Assembly (NCBI GenBank): GCA_040902445.1
Contig: JBBDXJ010000262.1
Span: 1-17,734 of the forward strand
Length of the DNA: 17,734 nucleotides
Origin: Chryseosolibacter sp040902445
GTDB lineage: Bacteria; Bacteroidota; Bacteroidia; Cytophagales; Cyclobacteriaceae
Direction: 5' to 3'
The translations under genes and the position numbers were made by a program. This document shows positions 8,362 to 17,019 of this stretch, piece after piece (the first letter of the stretch is position 1; every line of letters begins with the position of its first letter). Under the pieces are notes generated by a model, which saw only the letters and a program-made list of their open reading frames with translations, was not told the DNA's origin and made no database searches.

Positions 8362-11046
8362 ATGGGAGAAGATAAGTTCAACCATGTTCAACGTTTGGCT
8401 ATCCGGTTCCTGATGTGGTTTTGCCCGGATTACCTGTTCGAAGAAATAGAAGGAGATTTGATTCAGAAATTTAACCGCGATGTGCAAGAGTTGGGTGAAA
8501 GGAGGGCAAAGCGGAGATTTGTGTGGAATGTGATCAGGTTTTTCAGGCCTGAAATTATTTTTAGAAATAAGTTTTCATTTGAAATTATCAGTATCATTAT
8601 GCTGCGAAATTATGTTACCATAGCATTTAGAAATGTAGCGAAGAATAAAGTATTCTCAGCCATTAACATCTTTGGTTTAAGCATCGGTCTGGCTGCCTGC
8701 CTGTTGATATTCCAGTTCGTTTCGTTCGAACTCAGTTACGACCGTTTTCACGATCACTTCGACCGCATCTACCGGGTCACCAACGATCGTTTTCAAAATG
8801 GAAAGCTGATCCAGCATGGCACCATCACCTATCCAACCATTGGACCTACCATGGCAAAGGATTTTCCTGAGATTGAAATGTACACGCGGTTAATGCCCAG
8901 TGGCGACCTCAATGTCAGGATTGATGATAAGGATTTCAGGGGAGACCGGTGTCATTTTGCGGATGAGCATTTCCTTTCCGTATTCCGTTTCTCTTTATTG
9001 GCAGGAGATCGTGTATCCGCATTGAAGGAATCCAGGTCAATCGTCCTCACCGAAGCACTCGCTAAAAAATATTTCGAGGGAATTAATAATGATTATTCGG
9101 CGCTGATCGGAAAAGTGTTGTACAGAGGAACGGAAAAAGAACCTTATAAGGTCACAGGTATTTGTCAGAACATTCCGGATAATTCTCATATTCAATTTAA
9201 TGCATTGGTGTCCTATGCCACACTGCACAGCGGTGATGACAAAGAGGCTGATGTCAGCTGGAAGTGGTCGGATTTCCGGCATTACCTTCTTCTAAAGCCA
9301 GGGGCAGACTACAAGGCCCTCGAAGGTAAGTTTGGCGCGTTCAGTGACCGGTATTTTCAGGGGGATAAGGTTTCCGGGAGTGTGGAAAAGTTTTTTCTTC
9401 AGCCTTTAAAAGACGCTCATCTGTATTCCGACTATGAGTACGACATTGCAAAAACAGCCAGCGGCAAGGCAGTTTGGGCTATGCTGGTGGTGGCGGTATT
9501 CATTCTGCTGATCGCCTGGATCAATTACATTAACCTTACGACTTCCCGGGCTTTGGATCGAGCAAAGGAAGTCGGATTGCGAAAAGTAATGGGAGCACTC
9601 AAGACCCAACTGGTCAAACAATTCATTTTTGAATCTATGCTGATCACTTTACTCGCATTTGTGACCGCAATACTTTTTGTCGAAGTAGTGCAGTCATCTT
9701 TCAATCTGATTATCGGCGGTAATCTCAGTCTCTGGAAGATTTTGAGTGAGATGGATGCAACCGCAATTGTTATAATCTCATCTGTAATGGTAGCTGGAGT
9801 TATACTTTCGGGTTTCTATCCGGCGTTTGTGCTCTCGGCTTATCAGCCAGTTACCGTTTTGAAAGGTAAATTCCACCGATCATCCGGCGGGCGGTTTATG
9901 CGGAAAGCCCTGGTTATTTTTCAGTTCACCGCATCCGCAGCGTTGATCACTGGAACTTTGATCGTTTCAAGACAATTAAAATTCATGAATGAAGCAGACC
10001 TTGGAATGAACATTCAAAATGTTTTGATCGTTCGGGCACCCGCCTATACGCAATGGGACTCTACCTTTATTGAAAGGGTTGAAAATTATAAACATCAATT
10101 ATCACAAATCGACGTCATACTTAGTGTGGCTACTTCAAGCCGGCTGCCGGGAGACCGTTTGGGCCGAGGATTTGAATTTCGGTTGTCAGACCAACCTTCC
10201 TCTTCGCACTATACCATTAGTCATTTAGGTGCTGACTATAATTTTTTTGATACCTATGGGATTTCAATCATAACGGGCAGGAAGTTTCTACCGACAGATC
10301 ATAACGCTGACTATAGTAAGATCAGTACTGCCATTATTAACCAGAATGCGGTTAGCCTTTTAGGCATTGAAAGTGCGACAGAGGCCATCGGAAAAGAGAT
10401 CGTACTGAGCAACAATCGTTGGCGCATTATTGGGGTCGTAAATGATTTTCACCAGGAGTCTCTTAAGAAGCCGATGGAGCCTATCATTTTCATTCCGACC
10501 TACAGCACTTATGGTCCCACTTCCATCAGGTACCAAACGGCGGATACCGAGGCTTTGATCGTCGAAGTGGAGAAAGTTTATAAGAAATTTTTTCCGGACA
10601 ACGCCTTCTCCTATGTATTTCTGGAAGATTCCTATAAATCACAGTACAACGACGAAAAGCGGCTTGCAAAAGTGATAATGATCTTCACGGCACTGGGTAT
10701 TATTATTTCATGTCTTGGTTTGATCGGACTTTCATCCTATACTGCAGTCCAGCGAACCAAGGAGATCGGCATCCGCAAAGCGCTGGGTGCCTCACTTGCG
10801 AGCATCGTCACACTCCTCTCTGCGGATTTTATTAAACTGGTTCTGGCAGCAATCATCCTGGCCTTTCCGATCGCCTATTATTTTATGGCCAACTGGCTTA
10901 CAAACTATCCCTACCGGATCTCACTGCAATGGTTCCTTTTTATGCTTCCAGCCTTGATGATACTGTTTATAGCAGCGATTACGATAAGTTTCCAGATCAT
11001 AAGAACTGCAAGAATAAATCCGGCGAATACGTTGAAGTATGAATAA
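8362..11046 (+). CDS. Prefix-domain FtsX/MacB-like ABC transporter permease (intact, 894 aa)
   Basis: An orphan permease with duplicated architecture. Residues ~5-75 form the cytoplasmic prefix domain (FLMWFCPDYLFEEIEGDLIQKF, then a basic helix and IIFRNKFSF). A membrane helix follows at ~92-115, then a periplasmic MacB_PCD domain (~118-360). Three FtsX helices follow at ~369-391, ~420-441 and ~466-490, with the cytoplasmic coupling motif RAKEVGLRKVMGA between the first two. A fifth helix lies at ~515-535, a second PCD domain at ~540-760, and three final FtsX helices at ~771-793, ~822-843 and ~857-877, with RTKEIGIRKALGA between the first two. Both EhGlRKxhGA coupling helices are intact, so it should engage an ATPase, but none is encoded here. 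Related MacB/LolCDE-type systems move antibiotics, peptides or lipoproteins across the periplasm; the substrate here is unknown. Probably regulated by the adjacent PadR. Confidence 0.92.
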   Translation: MGEDKFNHVQRLAIRFLMWFCPDYLFEEIEGDLIQKFNRDVQELGERRAKRRFVWNVIRFFRPEIIFRNKFSFEIISIIMLRNYVTIAFRNVAKNKVFSAINIFGLSIGLAACLLIFQFVSFELSYDRFHDHFDRIYRVTNDRFQNGKLIQHGTITYPTIGPTMAKDFPEIEMYTRLMPSGDLNVRIDDKDFRGDRCHFADEHFLSVFRFSLLAGDRVSALKESRSIVLTEALAKKYFEGINNDYSALIGKVLYRGTEKEPYKVTGICQNIPDNSHIQFNALVSYATLHSGDDKEADVSWKWSDFRHYLLLKPGADYKALEGKFGAFSDRYFQGDKVSGSVEKFFLQPLKDAHLYSDYEYDIAKTASGKAVWAMLVVAVFILLIAWINYINLTTSRALDRAKEVGLRKVMGALKTQLVKQFIFESMLITLLAFVTAILFVEVVQSSFNLIIGGNLSLWKILSEMDATAIVIISSVMVAGVILSGFYPAFVLSAYQPVTVLKGKFHRSSGGRFMRKALVIFQFTASAALITGTLIVSRQLKFMNEADLGMNIQNVLIVRAPAYTQWDSTFIERVENYKHQLSQIDVILSVATSSRLPGDRLGRGFEFRLSDQPSSSHYTISHLGADYNFFDTYGISIITGRKFLPTDHNADYSKISTAIINQNAVSLLGIESATEAIGKEIVLSNNRWRIIGVVNDFHQESLKKPMEPIIFIPTYSTYGPTSIRYQTADTEALIVEVEKVYKKFFPDNAFSYVFLEDSYKSQYNDEKRLAKVIMIFTALGIIISCLGLIGLSSYTAVQRTKEIGIRKALGASLASIVTLLSADFIKLVLAAIILAFPIAYYFMANWLTNYPYRISLQWFLFMLPALMILFIAAITISFQIIRTARINPANTLKYE

Positions 11047-11053
11047 ATGAATT

Positions 11054-11074
11054 GGTTGCCGGTTGCCAGTTGCC
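11054..11074 (+). repeat. Heptamer tandem repeat after the first permease
   Basis: Three 7-bp units: GGTTGCC, GGTTGCC, AGTTGCC, starting 7 bp after the stop of the intact permease and 29 bp before the start of the next. Confidence 0.7.
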
Positions 11075-11103
11075 GGGCCACGTTACTGATTAAATACAGA
11101 CAA

Positions 11104-13355
11104 ATGAAAAAAGGCAAGGATGGCGTTTCGCTCGATTATATGTTAAGCTTCCTGAGTTGGTTTGCCCGGATCATTTGGTGGAGGAAATAGAGGGAGACCT
11201 GATCCAGAAGTTTGAAAAGGATGTAAAGCGGTTCGGCTTAAATAAAGCCAGGCGGAGATTTGCCTGGAATACTATCCGGTTTATGAGACCGGGAGTTATT
11301 TTTAGAAATAAGTTTTCCTTTGACCTGATCAACACAAATATGTTACGCAACTACCTGACTATTGCATTCAGAAATTTCAACAGGCAGAGATCTTATACCC
11401 TGTTAAATGTAATTGGTTTGTCATTGGGAATGGCTGCCAGTTTACTGATCATTCAGTATGTAAAGTATGAAAGAAGCTTTGACACTTTCCATTCACGGGC
11501 AAAGGACATTTACAGGATTCAATACAATGGATGGCGAAACGGAGAGCTGAATTTTGAAAGCGCCGTGGCCGTACCCGCGGCGCCGGCCGCCTTGAAGAGC
11601 AATTTTCCGGAAGTAGAGGCCTATACGCGTTTTCTGCCTACCGATGGAATCCTTACCTATGAAAAACCCGGGGAAGAGCCTGTCACTTTCAGAGAGGAAA
11701 AGGCGCATTTCGCTGATACCTCCCTGTTTAAAGTTTTCGATTTCATGTTGGTAAGGGGGAATGCTAAAACGTGCCTTAAAGGGACCAACAAGATCATTAT
11801 TTCTGAAAGTACCGCGCGTAAATATTTTAAGGATGACGAGCCGATCGGCAAGAGGATCATAGAGCATGACGAGAATCTTTCGTTTGAGGTCACCGGAGTT
11901 TACAGGGATGTGCCGGAGAACTCTCATATCAAATTTGATCTTTTGGTTTCCTATGAGACCCTCAATGCCATGACAAACAACCAGTCGGAAACATCCTGGG
12001 GTTGGTACGACTTCTACAGTTTTGTTTTATTAAAGCCGGGTACCGACGTTGAAACCCTTCAGGCAAAATGGGATGATTGGCTAGAGAATAACCGTAGAAA
12101 AGACTGGGGGAAAGATAATAAGCAGGAGTTTATACTGCGACCGCTCACCGACATCCACCTTTATTCGAATCTACTGTATGAAACGTCCCCGGAAGAGCTG
12201 CGCGATGGTGATTCGGTTTATGCGTTGAGTATCATTTCAGTATTTATTCTTATCATCGCCTGGGTTAACTACGTCAACCTGGCAACAGCGCGATCCTTCA
12301 AACGTGCGAATGAAGTGGGTGTAAGGAAAGTAGTCGGCGCTTTCCGCGGACAACTGATCAGCCAGTTTTTTACCGAGTCAGTGATTTTGAATTTATTCTC
12401 TGCCTTGCTGGCTGTTGGGATGGTAAGGTTGCTATGGCCACCCTTTTCGGCGCTGAGCGGTTGGAATATTCCGCTTGATTTTATTTTTGAACGGGAATTC
12501 TGGTTTCTGGTGATGTTGCTATTTTTCGTCGGAACGTTGCTCTCGGGATTTTATCCCGCAATCATTTTGTCGTCGTTCAGACCTGTTCAAGTTTTGAAGG
12601 GACAGATCATACGTTCTTCAGGAGGAAATGTTTTGAGAAAAGGTCTGGTTGTTTTCCAGTTTGTCGCCTCTGTAATCCTCATCAGCGGCTCCCTGATTGT
12701 ATATCAGCAACTGAATTTTATGAAGAACAAGGATCTCGGCATAGACTTAAACCAAACAATGGTACTGAATGGCCCGGCCGTAAGCGACTCATTGTACCAG
12801 CAAAAATACGATGCATTCAAAACGGAAGTTCTTCGGATTTCCGGAGTTCGCGGAATCAGCGCTTCTTCCAGCATTCCGGGAGAAGAAAACTATTGGACGC
12901 AGAACATTGGCAGAATGGCGGCATCAGCCGACAGCCACATAGTCGTTACGCACGCTGCCATCGATCATGAATTCATTCCTCAATTTGGAATAAAGGTGAT
13001 CGCCGGAAGGAATTTTGACAAACAATTTCCAGGTGATGACAAGAGAATTCTGATCAATGAATCATTATCAGAAGCACTTCAATTCAAAGAACCTGAACTT
13101 GCCATCGGGGAAAAAGTGGTCACCGGAAGAGATACGGTGGAAGTAGCCGGGGTGGTTGCTGATTTCCATCAGATGTCTTTAAAAGCAAAAGTGATCCCTG
13201 TCGCGTACCGCTTGTCTCATTTCTCTTCTTATTATTCCATTAAACTTGAAACTGCGAATTACGGGGACGTTATTGAATCAGTAGAAGGGCCTTGGAATAC
13301 CTTCTTTCCCGGAAACCCAATGGAATATTTTTTTCTCGATCAGTTCGCATTTTAA
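11104..13355 (+). pseudogene. Second prefix-domain FtsX permease, frameshifted near the start and lacking the C-terminal membrane domain
   Basis: From ATG 11104 the reading is MKKGKDGVSLDYMLSFLSWF, matching the start of the intact neighbour. Translation then leaves frame and stops at a TAG. One base further on, the other frame continues with CPDHLVEEIEGDLIQKF. The neighbour has TGGTTTTGCCCGG where this gene has TGGTTTGCCCGG (from 11158), so a single T is missing. The remainder is open from a TTG at 11157: prefix domain, membrane helix, first PCD domain, three FtsX helices with RANEVGVRKVVGA, a further helix and the second PCD domain. It ends abruptly after MEYFFLDQFAF, where the last three membrane helices (~150 residues) should begin. 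Both lesions together make a working permease unlikely. A TTG start at 11157 could rescue the first lesion but not the second. Confidence 0.85.
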
Positions 13356-13358
13356 TTC

Positions 13359-13388
13359 CTGAATTTTTTCAGCTTCTCCTAAAGGAGA
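13359..13388. repeat. Two small palindromes at the permease deletion junction
   Basis: CTGAA/TTCAG with a four-T loop spans 13359-13372, and TCTCCT-AA-AGGAGA spans 13375-13388. The second resembles the CTCCTTTGGAG-type extragenic palindromes I associate with Bacteroidota. Both lie exactly between the two truncated permease genes, immediately after the premature stop at 13355. Confidence 0.5.
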
Positions 13389-13445
13389 GGAAATATCGCA
13401 CATCACATTCATTCGTGAGCTGTCCACATCCGATGATCGTGGGCG

Positions 13446-14342
13446 GGTAATTACCGCGACTGGTACAGGGTGGAAATCAATGGAGAGATGAAGCAGATGT
13501 TGCTGAACGAAGTATTTTTTGATCATGATTTCTTCAGGGTCATGGACATTGAACTGACTGCAGGCCGTTCCTTTGATCCGCAAAATGCAGCAGATCCGCA
13601 TGCAGCATTTATGGTAAATGAAACCGCCGTGCGTGAATTCGGATGGGATGATCCTTTGGGAAAACGGATAAGTCACGGCTTTGAAGATCCGGAAGGTGAG
13701 AAATGGGAGGGAACCATTGTCGGGGTAGTCAAAGACTTTAACATCTACTCCATGCGAAAAAAAATTGAGCCCATGGTGATGCGGCTGCCCTGGTCTGACT
13801 GGCCGGGAAATTGTGTTTATGTACGCGTCAGCGGACCTTTGAACGAAACTATCACGGGCATTAAAAACAAATATGAAGAAATAATGCCCGACTTCCTCAT
13901 TGATTATCACGTGATCGGTGATCTTTATGCTAACCAGTATCGGAATGAAAGAAAAGCCTTTGCATCCATTAAACTGGGTACCTGGATCATTGTACTGATC
14001 TCTGCCCTTGGAATTTTTTCATTGTCCGTTTATATGTCCCTCAGGCGCATGAAAGAATTTGGCATCCGCAAAGTTCTCGGTGCAACGGTGGGGCAGATCG
14101 CCCTCATGCATGTCGGCCATTTCCTGCGGATCGCTTTTGTGGCGAACCTGATCGCGCTACCCATCGCTTACTGGATGATGAAGACCTGGCTGTCGGAATT
14201 CGCATATCGCACGGAGCTTAAGGGAATTGTGTTTGTGGGCGTGATGGTGATTTCATTCGTGCTGGTGATCCTGGCCGCCGGATATTCTTCCTGGAAAGCA
14301 GGCGTGATGAATCCGGTGGATGCGATTAAGAAGCAGGATTAA
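13446..14342 (+). pseudogene. Third FtsX permease, 5'-truncated remnant (second PCD and last FtsX domain only)
   Basis: Homology begins at GNYRDWYRVEINGEMKQMLLNEVFFDHDFF (starting 13446). A TGA at 13434-13436 closes the frame upstream, and the only starts are an internal GTG at 13470 and the ATG at 13488. What remains is the end of the second periplasmic PCD domain (AGRSFD, GTIVGVVKDFN) and the last FtsX domain: three helices with RRMKEFGIRKVLGA and the closing NPVDAIKK. The prefix domain, first PCD and first FtsX domain (about 580 residues) are missing. Because the preceding remnant also contains a PCD2, this is a different gene, not the other half of the same gene. The open frame of ~300 codons is well preserved, so the truncation looks recent. 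A half-permease product is conceivable, but this family does not normally split here. Confidence 0.85.
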
Positions 14343-14360
14343 TGAAGTTAGATTTTTTTG

Positions 14361-14380
14361 CCACTAAGACACACTAAGAA
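14361..14380 (+). repeat. Direct repeat of a CACTAAGA motif
   Basis: Two adjacent 10-bp copies, CCACTAAGAC and ACACTAAGAA, lie between the convergent permease remnant and transporter gene. CACTAAG-type tandem repeats are a common intergenic motif in Bacteroidota as far as I recall. No terminator hairpin is evident in this gap. Confidence 0.4.
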
Positions 14381-14421
14381 ATACAGTAGTTCTTTCAGAT
14401 TGCTACCACTGGTTTCGATGT

Positions 14422-15693
14422 TTACTCGAGTCCTGCGTCTCCCGGGGATTGCTTCGCGCTACCCACACCCCCTGGCTTCACCTGCAATGACGCGCCTTCT
14501 ACCGAAATTTTCTCCCTGAATCCCCACGCAAACAAGATAGTTACGACAATTGCGAATAGGAGAGGGAATATCCAAAAGATCTGCCATTGCTGAAGTGGTG
14601 ATTCCGGTGAACTCATCACGATGTTGAAGATCCATCCTGCAGCAAGTGTTCCCAACCCCTGGCCTACACCATATGAAACCAGCACGAACAAACCCTGGGC
14701 CTGCGCTCGGATAGCCGGAATTGCTTTTTTGTCAATATAAACCTGTCCCGCTACATACACGAAATCATAACACGCGCCGTGCAAGACAATGCCGGCCATG
14801 ATCATCCAGGCAACACCAGCGGGGGCGCCGAGAGCAAACAAAGCGTAACGCACGATCCAGGCTACCATACCCATGATCAACACCCACTTGACACCAAATC
14901 TCAGAAAGAACCAGGGAAGCAATAATAGGAACAACACTTCCGACATCTGCCCGAAAGTCATTCTGAAAGCTGGATTCGCGATACCGGCATCGCGCATGAA
15001 CACAGGCACATAGGCAAAATACGTCGCAAGCGGAATGCTCGTCAGCAGAATGCTCAGGATAAAGACAATGAAAGGCCGGGAGTTCAAATGAGCAAATGCG
15101 TCCAGGCCAAGAACATCCCGAAAAGAAAATTTCTTTCCTGCTCCCGGTGGAGGAACATCAGGTAAAGTAAAACTGTAAAGGCCCATCAAGATTCCACCGG
15201 CGCCGGCGACATACATCGGCAAGGCTGTTGTGTCGCCCTCCAGTAAAAAACTTACCACAATACCGGCAACGATCCAGCCGATCGTACCAAATACTCTCAC
15301 GAGGGGAAATTCCGTTTCTTTGTTCTTCAGTAAATGAAAAGCAGTGGCCGTTGCCAGGCCTACCGTTGGCATGTAGCACAACATGTGCAAAAATAAGAAC
15401 ACCAGGAAGAGCGGTGTTGAAAGCAGAGAGCCTTCTGCCAAAACAGGTGCGAGAAACACAAAGATGCCACTGAGAATGTGCATGACACCCATCACCTTCT
15501 GAACGGCAAAGAACCGGTCAGCAATCATACCCATAAAAAAAGGTGAAACAATAGAACCAATAGGACTGGCCATGTACGCAATGTAGATCACATCCGTCAT
15601 GCCGCGGCTTTTCATATAATTTCCCCCCGTAGCATACCACGAACCCCAGATAAAGAACTGAAGAAACATCATCACCATCAGGCGAAGCTTCAT
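14422..15693 (-). CDS. Nucleoside:H+ symporter-like MFS transporter (NupG/XapB type)
   Basis: A 423-residue inner-membrane transporter with about 12 helices. MKLRLMVMMFLQFFIWGSWYATGGNYM at the N-terminus, GMIADRF after helix 2, and the substrate-helix sequences around ATATAFHLLKN and HGACYDFVYVAGQVYIDKKA are characteristic of the nucleoside/H+ symporter family in Bacteroidota. It starts 24 bp after the isomerase stop, so the two form one operon. Known relatives import nucleosides, but the pairing suggests that a sugar or sugar derivative may be the substrate. The membrane domain ends near residue 393 (AWGFREKI); the last ~22 residues (SLQVKPGG to GDAGLE) are encoded by a palindromic repeat and are unlikely to be functional. 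Confidence 0.88.
   Translation of the reverse strand: MKLRLMVMMFLQFFIWGSWYATGGNYMKSRGMTDVIYIAYMASPIGSIVSPFFMGMIADRFFAVQKVMGVMHILSGIFVFLAPVLAEGSLLSTPLFLVFLFLHMLCYMPTVGLATATAFHLLKNKETEFPLVRVFGTIGWIVAGIVVSFLLEGDTTALPMYVAGAGGILMGLYSFTLPDVPPPGAGKKFSFRDVLGLDAFAHLNSRPFIVFILSILLTSIPLATYFAYVPVFMRDAGIANPAFRMTFGQMSEVLFLLLLPWFFLRFGVKWVLIMGMVAWIVRYALFALGAPAGVAWMIMAGIVLHGACYDFVYVAGQVYIDKKAIPAIRAQAQGLFVLVSYGVGQGLGTLAAGWIFNIVMSSPESPLQQWQIFWIFPLLFAIVVTILFAWGFREKISVEGASLQVKPGGVGSAKQSPGDAGLE
14447..14492. repeat. GATTGCTTCG...GCAATGACG palindromic repeat inside the transporter 3' end
   Basis: GATTGCTTCGCGCT (14447-14460) and GCAATGACG (14484-14492) are arranged with ATTGC and GCAAT as inverted ends. This pattern closely resembles the GTCATTGCGAG...CGAAGCAATC extragenic palindrome that recurs in many bacteria (established only from memory). 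Here it is read as coding sequence for the transporter tail. Confidence 0.5.
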
Positions 15694-15717
15694 GGGGTTT
15701 TGTTATTTCGTCGTTGA

Positions 15718-16707
15718 TTATTTAACTTCGACAAAGTCCCCTTTAGGGGATTTAGGGGCAGGGGCGGTTGACGTTTTCTCCACAATACCTTTCATATATC
15801 TCAGTGCAAGGCGATTCGCCCGATCTACTTCCTCGATTCCCGCGATGGAATGGTTCTTAAGAACAGGCAAACAGTATTCTGATACGAGATAACCATCATA
15901 ATGGATCTTCTGAAGAGCATGAATGAAAGCTTCATAATTAATTTTGCCGCCAAAAGAAGGAGCGGGGTCTTGAACGACTTCTCCTTTTGCATTCTCACTA
16001 AAGTTCCAGGCGCCATAATGGGAATAGGTAAGATGGTCTTTGCACTGTTCCACCGCTTCGCGCACGTAATCGTCAGATTGACGGTCGTAAAAAAGAGGGA
16101 CATCGAGGCAAATCCTGACATTTTTGCGGTCTATTTCTCTGGTCATGGCCAGCACATCCTCATAGCCCGGGGTTAATACCGGTGCGTGATTTTGCAACAC
16201 CAGGGTAATGCCCATATCGTCAGCCCAATCTGCAACCTCGCGGATTCCTTTTACTGCGCGGTTCCATTTTCTCAGGTCACCCGGATATAAACGTTTAAAA
16301 TAATTTCCGCGATCATACTGTGCATACAGTGCAATAGCTTCCTCATCGTTCACAATACCCGGCCAGGCTGCGAATACTTTAACCATATCTACTCTCAGGT
16401 CGCTGGCCAGCTTGAGCACGCTCTGAATCATCGCCAGGTTATTCTCCCGGTCCTCCATATAACGGCTTGAGAAATTGGACATGCTTTCAACGGCACACAA
16501 AACGATCCCCTCGTCAGCGGCTAAGGATTTAATACGTTCCCTGTCGGATTTTTTCAGGTCCACCGGAGAGGCTACTGGCCTTTTGGTTTCAATCGCCAGC
16601 GCGTCAAATCCCAATTCTTTGGCTTTCAGGATCTGCTCTTCAACGGTCAACGCTTTCCCTGCATAAAACAATCCCCCATACGATACAGTCAGCAATGCAA
16701 ATTTCAT
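15718..16707 (-). CDS. Sugar phosphate isomerase/epimerase-like TIM-barrel protein
   Basis: A 329-residue cytoplasmic protein of the xylose-isomerase-like / AP-endonuclease-2 fold. It begins MKFALLTVSYGG and has ELGFDALAIE as strand 2, AVESMSN (72-78), VKVFAAWPG (109-117), then the probable metal-site residues: LVLQNHAPV (Gln172, Asn173, His174), ICLDVPLFYD (Asp202), YSHYGAW (His230) and VSEYCLP (Glu277). The first ligand position, often Glu in this superfamily, is Gln172 here; I believe LQNH occurs in a subfamily, so it may be natural. It is the first gene of an operon with the downstream transporter and probably acts on the imported compound. The last ~13 residues (APKSPKGDFVEVK) come from a palindromic repeat. 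The start at 16707 gives the canonical first strand. Confidence 0.88.
   Translation of the reverse strand: MKFALLTVSYGGLFYAGKALTVEEQILKAKELGFDALAIETKRPVASPVDLKKSDRERIKSLAADEGIVLCAVESMSNFSSRYMEDRENNLAMIQSVLKLASDLRVDMVKVFAAWPGIVNDEEAIALYAQYDRGNYFKRLYPGDLRKWNRAVKGIREVADWADDMGITLVLQNHAPVLTPGYEDVLAMTREIDRKNVRICLDVPLFYDRQSDDYVREAVEQCKDHLTYSHYGAWNFSENAKGEVVQDPAPSFGGKINYEAFIHALQKIHYDGYLVSEYCLPVLKNHSIAGIEEVDRANRLALRYMKGIVEKTSTAPAPKSPKGDFVEVK
15734..15753. repeat. TCCCCTTTAGGGGA palindrome in the isomerase 3' end
   Basis: TCCCCT and AGGGGA (15737-15742 and 15745-15750) pair perfectly, and flanking AA/TT plus one G-T pair extend the stem to 9 bp. Another TTTAGGGG follows at 15751. On the minus strand this encodes the PKSPKGDF tail of the isomerase. 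Such CCCTAAAGGGG palindromes are frequent in intergenic DNA of Bacteroidota, to my knowledge. Confidence 0.6.
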
Positions 16708-16751
16708 AAGCTTTTTGGGTTTGAAACGAAACTTTAGATTTCTAACCTGAT

Positions 16752-16759
16752 CAAATATA
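16752..16759 (-). promoter_or_regulatory. Candidate -7 promoter element for the isomerase/transporter operon
   Basis: The minus strand reads TATATTTG, an exact match to the Bacteroidota -7 consensus TAnnTTTG, placed 45 bp before the start codon. The expected -33 TTG is not present; that position falls in the octamer repeat directly upstream. Confidence 0.55.
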
Positions 16760-16760
16760 A

Positions 16761-16840
16761 GGAAATATGGAAATATGGAAATATGTATATAGGTATATAG
16801 GTATATAGGTATATAGGTATATAGGTATATAGGTATATAG
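16761..16840. repeat. Octamer microsatellite: three GGAAATAT and seven GTATATAG units
   Basis: Three perfect copies of GGAAATAT (16761-16784) are followed by seven perfect copies of GTATATAG (16785-16840), then the run breaks at GTATCTCA. The array abuts the predicted -7 element and covers the -33 position of the isomerase operon promoter. Perfect short tandem arrays of this kind are prone to slippage, so copy number may vary between cells. The rest of the 362-bp gap (16841-17019) is AT-rich with no gene that I can support. Confidence 0.9.
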
Positions 16841-17019
16841 GTATCTCACTTCAAGTGTTTCAGCTTTTCTCAGAAGGAGTGGTTCTGGATCATTTTGGGA
16901 TTCTGACGGATTTTAGTTTTTTATCCTTTGTTCAAATCGTGCATGTCATTTGCGGTCTGGAAGAGACTTGGCCATCAGACTCAACAAAACTTTTTAAACC
17001 AACCTATCCGTCATTATGA

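Noticed and set aside
11150..11170. Programmed frameshift in the second permease
   Set aside because: There is no classic slippery heptamer or stimulatory structure, and the gene is also truncated at its 3' end, so ordinary decay or a sequence error is simpler.
13278..13910. Minus-strand 210-codon open frame across the permease junction
   Set aside because: It is antisense to clear PCD-domain coding sequence on the plus strand and its composition is unlike a protein family.
16761..16840. Possible CRISPR array
   Set aside because: Units are 8 bp, contiguous and without spacers, so it is a microsatellite.
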